23,929 bases of DNA from Phycisphaerales bacterium UBA2218 (GCA_002327785.1 DCUI01000274.1:12303-36231), one strand, 5' to 3'. Shown: positions 7,245-14,908, counted from the stretch's first letter. Notes: generated from the sequence alone by a model not told the origin. Numbers and translations: made by a program.

Positions 7245-8978
7245 ATGGCTGATGGGGCAGGACGCAAACACAGGGATGACATCTCGATTGTCTTGTGCGG
7301 ACAGGCCGGCCAGGGCGTGCAGACCGTGGAGTATCTGCTGACCAGGCTCTTGACACTCGCGGGTTATCACGTCTTCGCGACCAAAGAGTATATGTCGCGA
7401 GTCCGCGGCGGGGTGAACTCGACCACGATTCGGGTCTCCGACCACGAGGTCGCGGCCTATGTGCACCGGATCGATGTTCTGATCCCGCTCAGCAAGGGGG
7501 CCGTCGAGCACGTCGCCCAGCGAGTCTCGGCGCAGACCGTCGCGCTGGGCGAGCGGGAGGCTGTCGGCGATGGTCCCGTCGCGCGGTCGTGCAAATTCAT
7601 CGAGATCCCGTTCACGAAGATGGCCACGGACATCGGAAACAAGATCTACTCGAACATCGTCGCGGTAGGGGCCGTCGCGGCGCTTCTGGGGATTGATCTG
7701 GAGCGTCTGACCGACCACGTGAGGCGTTCCTTCGCCCGCAAGCCCGCCGAGGTTGTGGAAGACAACGCAAAGGCGGCCCTCGCGGGGTACGAGGCCGCCG
7801 GCGGTCTGGGAATTCGCGACCTCGCGCTGAGCCCGGCTCCCGGAGATCGGGGCAAGGGCCGATTGTTGCTGGATGGGGCCGAGGCGGTCAGCCTGGGGGC
7901 CATTGCGGGCGGGTGCAATTTCGTCAGCTCGTATCCGATGTCGCCCTCGACGCCGGTGCTGACGTTTCTCGCCCAGCATGGAAGCGATTTCGGGATCGTC
8001 GTCGAACAGGCGGAGGACGAGATTGCGGCGATCAACATGGCGATCGGGGCCTGGTACGCCGGGGCTCGCGGGCTGGTGACCACCTCCGGCGGGGGCTTTG
8101 CCCTGATGACCGAAGGACTGAGTCTGGCCGGCATGTTGGAGACGCCCGTTGTGGTTCACCTGGCCCAGCGGCCGGGACCGGCGACGGGGCTGCCCACGCG
8201 AACTGAGCAGGGCGACCTGGAACTGGCCCTGTACGCGGGACATGGCGAGTTTCCCCGAATCATCCTGGCCCCGGGGACACTCGAAGGGGGTTTCCATTTG
8301 GCGCAAAGGGCGTTCAACCTCGCCGACAAGTACCAAGTTCCCGTGTTCCTCCTCACGGATCAGTACTTCATCGATTCATATTACGACACGCCCGCATTTG
8401 ATCTATCGAAGGTCGGGGTGGAGAAGCATTTCGTCAGGACCGCAAAGGACTATCGGCGGTACGCAATCACGCGAGAAGGCGTGTCGCCTCGCGGCGTGCC
8501 GGGATATGGCGACGGCTTCGTCATCGTCGATAGCGACGAGCACGATGAGGAGGGACATATCACGGAAGATCTCGATCTGCGGGTGCGGATGGTGAACAAG
8601 CGTCTGGCCAAGGGCGAGCTGCTCGCAGCCGACGTGGTGCCGCCTGCGCTGGTCGGGCCGCAGGACTACAAGAATCTGGTCCTGTGCTGGGGATCGACGT
8701 ATCATGCGGTGAAGGAGGCCATTTCACAGTTGGGTCGGGACGATACGGCCATGCTGCACTACAGCCAGGTGTATCCACTCTACGACGGCACGGCCGATTA
8801 CATGGCCAGGGCCGGGAAGACGGTCATCATCGAGGGCAACGCCACCGGCCAGTTCGCCAAACTCGTGGAACTGCACGCCGGCATACCGGCCGATGAGCTG
8901 CTGCTGAAGTACAACGGCCTGAATTTCAGCGTGGAAGAAATCATGGCCGGGCTCGGGGAGTTGCTGAAAGATGACTGA
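7245..8978 (+). CDS. korA: 2-oxoacid:ferredoxin oxidoreductase, fused gamma-alpha subunit
   Basis: A 577-residue cytoplasmic subunit that, with KorB, oxidatively decarboxylates a 2-oxoacid (2-oxoglutarate is likely) to the acyl-CoA while reducing ferredoxin, or runs in reverse. Residues ~8-190 are the gamma domain, with the nucleotide/CoA-type GQAGQGVQTVEYLL start and the YMSRVRGGVNSTTIRV segment. Residues ~205-577 are the alpha domain, with the signature SSYPMSPSTPVL (usually YPITPS), EQAEDEIAAINMAIGAWYAG and TTSGGGFALMTEGLSLAG. This gamma-alpha fusion is typical of the two-subunit enzymes. korB follows after 65 bp. The ribosome-binding site is weak (GGA in GGATGG, about 9 bases upstream of the ATG). 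No ferredoxin (delta) subunit is nearby. The exact 2-oxoacid cannot be read from sequence. Confidence 0.9.
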   Translation: MADGAGRKHRDDISIVLCGQAGQGVQTVEYLLTRLLTLAGYHVFATKEYMSRVRGGVNSTTIRVSDHEVAAYVHRIDVLIPLSKGAVEHVAQRVSAQTVALGEREAVGDGPVARSCKFIEIPFTKMATDIGNKIYSNIVAVGAVAALLGIDLERLTDHVRRSFARKPAEVVEDNAKAALAGYEAAGGLGIRDLALSPAPGDRGKGRLLLDGAEAVSLGAIAGGCNFVSSYPMSPSTPVLTFLAQHGSDFGIVVEQAEDEIAAINMAIGAWYAGARGLVTTSGGGFALMTEGLSLAGMLETPVVVHLAQRPGPATGLPTRTEQGDLELALYAGHGEFPRIILAPGTLEGGFHLAQRAFNLADKYQVPVFLLTDQYFIDSYYDTPAFDLSKVGVEKHFVRTAKDYRRYAITREGVSPRGVPGYGDGFVIVDSDEHDEEGHITEDLDLRVRMVNKRLAKGELLAADVVPPALVGPQDYKNLVLCWGSTYHAVKEAISQLGRDDTAMLHYSQVYPLYDGTADYMARAGKTVIIEGNATGQFAKLVELHAGIPADELLLKYNGLNFSVEEIMAGLGELLKDD

Positions 8979-8996
8979 CGGCAGACAGACCCCAAC

Positions 8997-9024
8997 AATC
9001 AATCATCCATAATCAATAATCCAT
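8997..9024 (+). repeat. Tandem 14-bp direct repeat between korA and korB
   Basis: Two adjacent copies, AATCAATCATCCAT (8997-9010) and AATCAATAATCCAT (9011-9024), differ at one base. They are strikingly AT-rich within a GC-rich genome. They sit between the korA stop and the korB ribosome-binding site, so they lie in the mRNA of the pair. The role is unknown; it may be a simple slippage product. Confidence 0.7.
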
Positions 9025-9043
9025 TTCAAAGGGATGACGTCTG

Positions 9044-9907
9044 ATGGAAACCAAGGTTTTCGATATGGGTGATGTGGACATCGCCTGGTGCCCGGGCTGC
9101 GGAAATTTTCCGATCCTCAAGACGCTCAAGGAGGCCGTCGCGGAGCTGGATATCGACCCAACGCAGCTTGTGATGGTCTCGGGGATCGGACAGGCGGCCA
9201 AGATCCCGCACTATATCCGGGCGCACGTCTTCAACGGCCTCCACGGCCGGGCGCTGCCGCCGGCGACGGCCATCAAGACGGTCAACCCCCGGCTCACCGT
9301 CATTGCCGAGAGCGGCGACGGCGATATGTACGGCGAGGGCGGCAACCACTTCATCCACTGCATCCGCCGAAACCCGAACATCACCAATATCGTGCACGAC
9401 AACCGGGTCTACGGCCTGACCAAAGGCCAGGCCTCGCCGACCAGTCCGCTGGGCTTCAAGACGCCCGTGCAGGTCCACGGCGTATGCCTGGAACCGTTCA
9501 ACCCCATGGCGGTGGCCATCGCACTGAACGCGGGCTTCGTCGCCAGGGCCAACGCCCAGGATCGCGAGCAGACCAAGGACCTCATGAAGAAGGCCATCAC
9601 GCACAAGGGCTACGCGCTGCTGGACATCCTCCAGCCCTGCGTCACCTACAACAAACTCAACACCTACCAGTGGTTCAAGGAGCACACATACTACCTCGAC
9701 GAGTCGCACGACCCGCGCGATCGTATGGCCGCTTTTCAAAGGGCCACGGAGACGGAGAAACTTCCGTTGGGCGTTCTTTACCTAAGTCCCAATAAGCCGC
9801 CGTTCGAGGACAACACGAACGTCTACCGCGAAGATTCCCGGGCGCTTTTCGAGAGAGAGGTCGATGTCGAGAAACTGCGAGGTTTGATGGAGAGCCTCGT
9901 GTCTTGA
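9044..9907 (+). CDS. korB: 2-oxoacid:ferredoxin oxidoreductase, beta subunit
   Basis: The 287-residue thiamine-diphosphate and iron-sulfur subunit of the KorAB enzyme. WCPGCGNF (C16, C19) gives two cluster ligands near the N-terminus. The TPP/Mg segment is ESGDGDMYGEGGNHFIH followed by IVHDNRVYGLTKGQASPTS. C-terminal to this, ILQPCVTYNK supplies another conserved cysteine. In the four-cysteine enzymes a further ligand lies in a GIGC motif; here it reads GIGQAAK (Q50), a variant I recall from a KorB subgroup. The ATG at 9044 is preceded by AAAGGGA at good spacing. It is the second gene of the korAB pair, sharing the 7124-7151 promoter by inference. Length and motif order match the family. Confidence 0.92.
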   Translation: METKVFDMGDVDIAWCPGCGNFPILKTLKEAVAELDIDPTQLVMVSGIGQAAKIPHYIRAHVFNGLHGRALPPATAIKTVNPRLTVIAESGDGDMYGEGGNHFIHCIRRNPNITNIVHDNRVYGLTKGQASPTSPLGFKTPVQVHGVCLEPFNPMAVAIALNAGFVARANAQDREQTKDLMKKAITHKGYALLDILQPCVTYNKLNTYQWFKEHTYYLDESHDPRDRMAAFQRATETEKLPLGVLYLSPNKPPFEDNTNVYREDSRALFEREVDVEKLRGLMESLVS

Positions 9908-10079
9908 GAGGGGGCAGCCTCGACTCGGCGGCGAACTGCTGCTGGCCCGAGAGCAACGCCGGGGCGGAAACCCAAGCAGACTACGGACCATCTATGCGCC
10001 GGGGTACACCCTGCCGAAGAATCTCACGCGTCTCCGGTCCAGTAGACCCGAAGAAGGACGGGTACCACCCCCGGGGGGC

Positions 10080-10239
10080 AACAGAGAAGCTACTCAGGAC
10101 CAGATCAAGGATAGGCGAACCGCGCTGCGAGCCGCCAGGGAGAAGGTCAATCAGGACCTCGCCAAGACCCGCGGACCTGCGCCGGCCCATGACCATCCGG
10201 CAGGAGGCCCTCCTGGGCGTGAACGAACTGCTGGACTGA
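10080..10239 (+). pseudogene. Possible frameshifted remnant of a coding sequence
   Basis: The 595 bases from 9908 to 10502 hold no intact gene. Within them the third-codon G/C bias typical of this genome appears in one frame (about 10095-10172, reading QDQIKDRRTALRAAREKVNQ and on to DLAKTR). It then jumps to the +1-shifted frame (10171-10239, reading ADLRRPMTIRQEALLGVNEL then LD and TGA). Joined, they give a helical, charged C-terminus that ends in a proper stop. This suggests a decayed gene or a sequencing indel around 10170. The upstream part (9908-10080) is less clear. The family is not recognised. Confidence 0.4.
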
Positions 10240-10390
10240 GCCGGCTATTACACTTCGGACCAGCCCCACGACCGGCCTTGCGGGGTCTTGCGATGTGCCG
10301 CGTCGGTCAGGCGATGGATGCGAAATCCAAGCGGCCGCAGGCCCCCCTCCAACCCTCAAAACCCCTGTGAAAAAATTTGCACAAAGGGTA

Positions 10391-10418
10391 TTGCTTTTCG
10401 TACAGTCGAGCATACGAT
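10391..10418 (+). promoter_or_regulatory. Candidate promoter for the cysteine/acidic protein
   Basis: TTGCTT (10391-10396) and TACGAT (10413-10418) are separated by 16 bases in a locally AT-rich stretch. A TTGCAC at 10377-10382 with TACAGT at 10401-10406 is an alternative. A small hairpin, ACGGGC/GCCCGT (10436-10456), lies in the predicted leader. Moderate support only. Confidence 0.4.
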
Positions 10419-10502
10419 AATTCCGACATTGATGGACGGGCTCGGCGTGGGCCCGTGTGATCGGAGAATCCATTCGGAAATATCTTTTGAGGTGGTAAGC
10501 GA

Positions 10503-10772
10503 ATGTGTGATTCATGTGGATGCACCCCCTGCAATACGTGCGGCGCGCCCGTTGAGGACGGCGTTTGCTCGAACTGTGGTGAGAAACCCAACAACTGCAC
10601 GTGCGAGCCAATCGAGGAAGTACTCGACTACGAAGAAGAGGAGGAGGAACTCGAGGACGACGACGAAGACGACGATCTTGAGGATGACGACGAAGACCTC
10701 GACGATGACGAAGAAGAGGAAGAACTCGAGGACGACGACGATTTCGACGACGATGACGGCAAGGGCTGGTAA
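10503..10772 (+). CDS. Small cysteine-rich protein with extreme acidic tail
   Basis: An 89-residue protein of two contrasting halves. The first 34 residues hold nine cysteines (C2, C5, C7, C10, C13, C22, C25, C32, C34), including CNTC and CSNC pairs that look like a zinc ribbon or other metal-binding knuckle. From residue 38 to the end, about 40 of 52 residues are Asp or Glu, broken mainly by single leucines in LEDDD-like units, and the protein ends GKGW. There is no signal peptide, so a cytoplasmic location is expected. GAGGTGG lies before the ATG. The tail could mimic nucleic acid, bind cations or bind a basic partner; none of this is shown. The acidic region is encoded by a low-complexity GA-rich tract. 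I do not recognise a named family, though short proteins beginning MCDSCGC are common in bacteria. Confidence 0.75.
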   Translation: MCDSCGCTPCNTCGAPVEDGVCSNCGEKPNNCTCEPIEEVLDYEEEEEELEDDDEDDDLEDDDEDLDDDEEEEELEDDDDFDDDDGKGW

Positions 10773-10997
10773 TGAAGAGCCTCGGACGTTCCTCTTCCGG
10801 CGTGGGCGATGCCCGCGTGCCGCGGCAGCGAGCACGAGATAGCGGTCTCCGGGCCGACCCAGGCGATGTCTATCGGCGTGGAGATGAACCCGCCACGATG
10901 ACGGCCTTTCCGGAGAGGTGGCTTACAACGTGATGTCCCGCGACGTGCGACCGTGGGAGAGTGGTTTCGGTTCGAAAGATATAAGTTGGTCAAGTAG
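10773..10997 (+). pseudogene. Possible decayed gene end upstream of the terminator
   Basis: No intact gene is present, but protein-like G/C3-biased translations switch frames. One frame from ~10809 to ~10890 reads SEHEIAVSGPTQAMSIGVEM. A shifted frame from ~10894 to 10950 reads HDDGLSGEVAYNVMSRDVR. The first frame then resumes from 10953 to TAG at 10995-10997, reading VGEWFRFERYKLVK. The terminator hairpin starts one base after that stop. Two compensating frameshifts would explain it. Chance coding-like frames are common in GC-rich DNA, so this stays tentative. Confidence 0.3.
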
Positions 10998-10998
10998 C

Positions 10999-11029
10999 AA
11001 GGCCCCGTCGAGAGAAACGACGGGGCCTT
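10999..11029. terminator. Strong intrinsic-type terminator hairpin
   Basis: AAGGCCCCGTCG (10999-11010) and CGACGGGGCCTT (11018-11029) form a perfect 12-bp stem with a 7-base AGAGAAA loop. TTTCATTT follows on the + strand. It lies between the rightward acidic-protein gene and the leftward cold-shock gene, so it may stop transcription from both sides, although the minus-strand T-tract is poor. Confidence 0.8.
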
Positions 11030-11056
11030 TCATTTGGCAGTCCTGAACGTCGACGG

Positions 11057-11260
11057 TCAGCAGGGCTGTACGTTCGTCGCCTCCTGCCCTTTGCGGCCGG
11101 GGGCTGCGGTGTACTCGACGGCCTGGCCGTCCTGAAGGGTCTTGAAACCGTCTCCTGTGATCTGCGAGTGATGAACGAACAGATCCTCGCCGCCGTCATC
11201 GGGCGTGATGAAACCAAAGCCCTTCTTCTCGTTGAACCACTTTACTGTACCTCTTGCCAC
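11057..11260 (-). CDS. csp: Cold-shock domain protein (CspA family)
   Basis: A 67-residue single OB-fold protein that binds single-stranded RNA and DNA and acts as an RNA chaperone. RNP1 is KGFGFITPD and RNP2 is LFVHHSQI, both intact, with the family N-terminus ARGTVKWFNEKKG. The GTG at 11260 is chosen as the start because AAGGAG lies 8 bases upstream and the protein then begins exactly where the family does; the ATG further upstream (11305) would add a non-homologous stretch. The length equals that of typical bacterial Csp proteins. It ends near the 10999-11029 hairpin. The long leader described separately fits the regulation known for cold-shock genes. Confidence 0.95.
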   Translation of the reverse strand: MARGTVKWFNEKKGFGFITPDDGGEDLFVHHSQITGDGFKTLQDGQAVEYTAAPGRKGQEATNVQPC

Positions 11261-11385
11261 GTTGTCTTCTCCTTGGACCATCGTTGGGTCCGCACAGCAA
11301 ACCAAGGGTCCAGACGCACGGAGTCGTGTAGGAACCCATTCCCTCTACTGATTGTCAGGGGTATGCTTCGAGGGAGGAAAGTATA
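11261..11385 (-). promoter_or_regulatory. Promoter and long structured leader of the cold-shock gene
   Basis: On the minus strand TATACT (11385-11380) is a good -10 box with only a weak -35 upstream. It implies a leader of roughly 110 nt. Within it, GGACC/GGTCC (11291-11287 with 11279-11275) can form a local hairpin. CCTTGG (11307-11302) can instead pair with CCAAGG (11276-11271), which contains most of the AAGGAG ribosome-binding site. These two pairings exclude each other. The stretch from about 11386 to 11579 shows no gene. Confidence 0.45.
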
Positions 11386-11579
11386 CACCTTGACATAGGC
11401 ATACAAAGATACCCTCATGTCACGGCCACGTCAACGGAATTCCGAGGCACGGACAAGGAATACCCCCCCCTACACATCGATTCCCTGCTGCGGGGCGCAC
11501 CACCTCAACCGGCGGTTCGACAGTCGCCCCGCGCGAGAGAATCCTGCGTCGATCCTGCGGGGGCATAATCCTTCTGGGA

Positions 11580-11798
11580 TTATACCTTGGCCTTGAAGCA
11601 GTCGCTTCTCCAGCAGCATTGCGCCCAAGGACAATCTCCGTTGGAACGGCCGTAACAGGGCGCGCATCCCTCCGCAATCTGGATGGCGTGAATCAGATCG
11701 GCCTTCTTCATTTTCCCGGGCTCCACTCCCCGAAGCTTGGCCTTGGCTTTGATCTCGGTCATTGTCATGCTTTTCGGCGCCACGCCTATTGGACTCAT
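11580..11798 (-). CDS. Small SAP/Rho_N-like protein with C-terminal cysteine cluster
   Basis: A 72-residue protein. Residues ~11-43 (MTMTEIKAKAKLRGVEPGKM then KKADLIHAIQIAEG) match the short helix-extended-helix of SAP or Rho N-terminal domains, which bind nucleic acid. A cysteine-rich end follows: GCAPCYGRSNGDCPWAQCCW and RSDCF, six cysteines in all. I recall similar small SAP-domain proteins with CFG...C...C..W..DC endings in delta-proteobacteria and other anaerobes. The ATG at 11798 is preferred over the upstream one at 11909 because AAGGGGAA precedes it and homology starts there. An inverted repeat ATAATCC/GGATTAT (11565-11583) overlaps the stop. Function is unknown; DNA or RNA binding is inferred from the fold only. 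Confidence 0.8.
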   Translation of the reverse strand: MSPIGVAPKSMTMTEIKAKAKLRGVEPGKMKKADLIHAIQIAEGCAPCYGRSNGDCPWAQCCWRSDCFKAKV

Positions 11799-12155
11799 CC
11801 TTGTTCCCCTTCCATTTCTATATGGAGCGCATGATAGAAACGATCCGCGCCTCCCATGAAGAAACCGATAGCACTCACATCTCGACGACCCAGCGGGGCC
11901 GCCTATCACCCTCGCCCGATTCTCGCGCCGCCCCGGTAATCCGGGAGGCGACTTCGGTCGATGGCGCTATTCTGCGCGCATTTTCCGTTCGGGCAAGCGT
12001 ATTTCCGCAACTTTTGCCAGATTTTTTCGGGCCTCGCCAGGAGCATCGCACAAGCAGATGCCCCATCCGGTATCCCCCGCACAGGCTATTTTTGTATTGC
12101 CGAGGGCCGCTTGGTCTGATATGAATTCCTCATGCCATTCTGTCGGAGATAGATC
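11799..12155. other. Intergenic region, no gene supported
   Basis: These 357 bases separate the leftward SAP-like gene from the first glycoside hydrolase gene. A weak rightward promoter candidate is TTGCCG (12097-12102), 17 bases, TATGAA (12120-12125). A minus-strand frame (12167-11967) reads smoothly but lacks third-position G/C bias and a ribosome-binding site. No tRNA, repeat array or strong terminator was seen. Confidence 0.4.
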
Positions 12156-14855
12156 ATGAGAAAGCATATCCCATCACCATCTGTTCTTGCCGTAACGCTC
12201 GGTCCTGTAGAGGTTTCCGGCACGTTCCCCCGGAAGGACGTACTCGCCGGAAACTCGGCCCGTCCGGACACGCGTCCTCACGTCATGGGCCCGTCAGGGC
12301 TCGCAGGAATATGCATCGCCTGTCTTGCTTTTTCTTCCGTCGCCTGGGGGCAGGCGTTCTCGCCTTTTGTCATCCCTGCGAGGATCGACCCGAACCAAGT
12401 GATCTGGACAGCCGACTGGGAACCCATCGCGGTCGATTCGGAGCGGCTCGAAGCCCATAGCGGGCATTTTTACAGAGGCGGACAACTCCGGATCTGGGGC
12501 GTCAACCTGTGCTTCGGCGCGAATTTCCCCACCCACGAGGATGCTCCCGTAGTTGCGATCCGCCTGGCGGCCGCCGGGGTCAACTCCGTCCGGCTCCACC
12601 ACATGGACAGTGCCCGCTGGCCGAGGGGCATCTGGAACGCCCAGGACGGCCGGACCATCGAGCCCCAAGCCCTCGACCGGCTCGATTACTTCATCAACGA
12701 ACTGGCCAAACGCGGCATTTTCATCAACGTCAATCTGCACGTCGGCTACAAACACAGCGAGGTCCTGGGGCTACCGACGACAAATCGCGAATTCGACAAG
12801 ATCTATGGGATCTTCACCCCCGCGCTGATCGACGCCCAGAAGAAGTACGCGAAGGATATCCTGACGCACGTAAACCCATACCGCAAAGCGCGTTACGCCG
12901 ATGACCCGGCGGTGGCGTTCGTCGAGATCACCAACGAGGACAGCTTCTTCATGTGGGGCGGCAAAGAGACCCTCCGGACGCTGCCCCCCTATTACGCTGC
13001 GATCCTCCGCGGCCAATTCAACGCATGGCTAAACAAACGATACGCATCCGATGAGGCACTGGTGGCAACCTGGGGCAAAGACGTCGAGCCCCTCAGCCAG
13101 GATATGGTGAACAATGGCAGGTTCATCGTCTGGGATGCCGGCAGCAGCACGCCGAGGCACTGGAATCTTGAACAACATGAGGGCTGCCGGGCCACGCTTT
13201 CACATCCTCAGAACCTGCCCAGAGATGCTATGCAGGTCGATATCGCGAAGGCCGATGAAACACAGTGGCATCTCCAGCTCACCCAGGGAGGATTCAGAGT
13301 AGCCAAGGACCGATACTATACGTTGTCGTTCGAGGCGGCCGCCAGCAGGACCCGGCAGATCGGCTGCGTCGTGAGCCAGGCCCATGACCCATGGGGCAAT
13401 CTCGGCCTGTCCCGAAGCGTGGAACTGGGCACGGAATGGCAGACGTTCAAGTTCGGCTTCGTCGCCACGGCGGACGACGACAACACGAGGGTCAGCTTCG
13501 CCTTCAGCGGAGACTCGACACCATTCCAGATAGCCTGCGTCGAACTGCGGCCAGGCGGGCAGGTGGGTCTTGACAAAGGCGAATCGGCAAAAGCCGGTAG
13601 CGTCGAGCTGTTCAAAGACTGCGAGAGCACGACCCGCATCCTGGACCGGATGATCTTCCTGGCCGAGACCGAAAAGACTTATTTCGACGGGATGCGGTCC
13701 TATATCAAAAACGATCTGGGCTGTAAGGCCCTGGTAACCGGGACGATCGTCTTCGGACCGCTGGGCCTATACGCCCAGAGCGACATGGACTTCATCGACA
13801 GTCACGCCTACTGGCAGCATCCCACCTTCCCTGGCCGGGCCTGGGATTCGAACAACTGGCTCATCGAGCAAAGGCCCATGACGGACTACCCGCAGCAGGC
13901 GACGCTCTTTCGCATCGCGGCCGAGCGGCTGCTCGACAAACCTTTCACGCTCAGCGAGTACAACCACCCCGCCCCGCTCGACGCCCAGGCGGAGTGCGTG
14001 CCGATGGTCGCATCGTTCGCCGCGGCGCAGGACTGGGACGGAATCTGGCTGTTCACCTACTCGCACGCCACGGACGACTGGGCCCGCGAATCGATGAGCG
14101 GCTTCTTCGACATGGACACGAATCCCGCCAAGTGGGGCTTCATGCGGGCGGGAACTGCGATCTTCCGCGACAGGGGCGTTGCCCAACTGAATGGCTTTGT
14201 CTACTCATCCCTGACGAACGACAAGGACGTGGCCGCCGGACTGGCAATGCTGCATCTCAAGCACGACGGCCGTATGCTGGAGGCCACAGGTTTCCGGCGT
14301 GAGACCTTCTTGAGAGGACAGCGTATCGCGGCGTTGGCCGGCCGTCACGGGCATCGAGATATCATCGGGCCCGGGACAAAGATCGACTGGACCGTCGAGG
14401 ACGGCAAAGGAATGTACGCGCTGCAGAGCTGGGGCGCATCGGCCTATGCGGGGCATGCAATGAGATTTCAGAACGCCACCGATGGAAACATCACTGTGGC
14501 CCAACCCGAATTCGCGGCGGTGACAATGACCGCCTTGGGCGGCGAGGAGTGGGTCCCCTTGGGCAAACGAAATCGGATCCTCGTGACTGCCTGTGGGCGG
14601 TGTGAGAATGTTGGCATGCAGTTCTCGGCAGATCGTCGAACGGTCCGGCGCAACTGGGGCGCGGCGCCGGTGCAGATCGAAGCGGTTCGAGGGACCGTCC
14701 TTCTCCCTGAGGGGAAATGGACGTGTTACGCCCTGGCTTCCGACGGAGCGTCTAAGCAGCGGGTGCCCGTCACGTATGATAACGAACGAGGCACGCTGGC
14801 AATGTCGCCGGAGTATGGAACGATGTGGTACGTCCTTGAACGCCAGGAGCAATGA
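12156..14855 (+). CDS. Secreted clan GH-A glycoside hydrolase with carbohydrate-binding-like domain inserted in the barrel
   Basis: An 899-residue predicted extracytoplasmic glycosidase. A hydrophobic stretch at residues ~47-66 (GLAGICIACLAFSSVAWGQA) looks like a signal peptide. It starts late, so the true start may be the ATG at 12285, although GGAG supports 12156. A cellulase-like TIM barrel follows: RIWGVNLCFG, NSVRLHHMD, INVNLHVGY. The acid/base is probably E261 in VEITNED and the nucleophile E601 in FTLSEYNHP. The two are ~340 residues apart because residues ~325-465 form a beta-rich block (WHLQLTQGGFRVAKDRYYTL, SRSVELGTEWQTFKFGF) like CBM4/9-type domains. A beta-sandwich C-terminus (~730-899) ends the protein. 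It is the first of four hydrolase genes on this strand. The precise GH family and substrate are not determined. Confidence 0.82.
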   Translation: MRKHIPSPSVLAVTLGPVEVSGTFPRKDVLAGNSARPDTRPHVMGPSGLAGICIACLAFSSVAWGQAFSPFVIPARIDPNQVIWTADWEPIAVDSERLEAHSGHFYRGGQLRIWGVNLCFGANFPTHEDAPVVAIRLAAAGVNSVRLHHMDSARWPRGIWNAQDGRTIEPQALDRLDYFINELAKRGIFINVNLHVGYKHSEVLGLPTTNREFDKIYGIFTPALIDAQKKYAKDILTHVNPYRKARYADDPAVAFVEITNEDSFFMWGGKETLRTLPPYYAAILRGQFNAWLNKRYASDEALVATWGKDVEPLSQDMVNNGRFIVWDAGSSTPRHWNLEQHEGCRATLSHPQNLPRDAMQVDIAKADETQWHLQLTQGGFRVAKDRYYTLSFEAAASRTRQIGCVVSQAHDPWGNLGLSRSVELGTEWQTFKFGFVATADDDNTRVSFAFSGDSTPFQIACVELRPGGQVGLDKGESAKAGSVELFKDCESTTRILDRMIFLAETEKTYFDGMRSYIKNDLGCKALVTGTIVFGPLGLYAQSDMDFIDSHAYWQHPTFPGRAWDSNNWLIEQRPMTDYPQQATLFRIAAERLLDKPFTLSEYNHPAPLDAQAECVPMVASFAAAQDWDGIWLFTYSHATDDWARESMSGFFDMDTNPAKWGFMRAGTAIFRDRGVAQLNGFVYSSLTNDKDVAAGLAMLHLKHDGRMLEATGFRRETFLRGQRIAALAGRHGHRDIIGPGTKIDWTVEDGKGMYALQSWGASAYAGHAMRFQNATDGNITVAQPEFAAVTMTALGGEEWVPLGKRNRILVTACGRCENVGMQFSADRRTVRRNWGAAPVQIEAVRGTVLLPEGKWTCYALASDGASKQRVPVTYDNERGTLAMSPEYGTMWYVLERQEQ

Positions 14856-14908
14856 CGATCACGATGATGCGCCGCACGTACCCCACTCGGACTTGAGCAG
14901 CGGGGTGG

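Noticed and set aside
6887..7282. Upstream extension of comEC to an ATG at 7282 (986 residues)
   Set aside because: It would run through the divergent korA promoter and overlap the korA start; the added residues do not resemble a ComEC N-terminus.
7140..8336. 398-residue frame antisense to korA
   Set aside because: A shadow of the GC-rich korA codons; the + strand has clear family motifs, the minus strand has none.
10628..10993. Minus-strand frame with a poly-serine tail
   Set aside because: An artefact of reading the Asp/Glu codon tract of the acidic protein backwards.
11967..12167. Minus-strand 66-residue frame (contains ACAGDTGWGICLCD)
   Set aside because: It reads smoothly but lacks the third-position G/C bias of real genes here, has no ribosome-binding site, and overlaps the hydrolase start.
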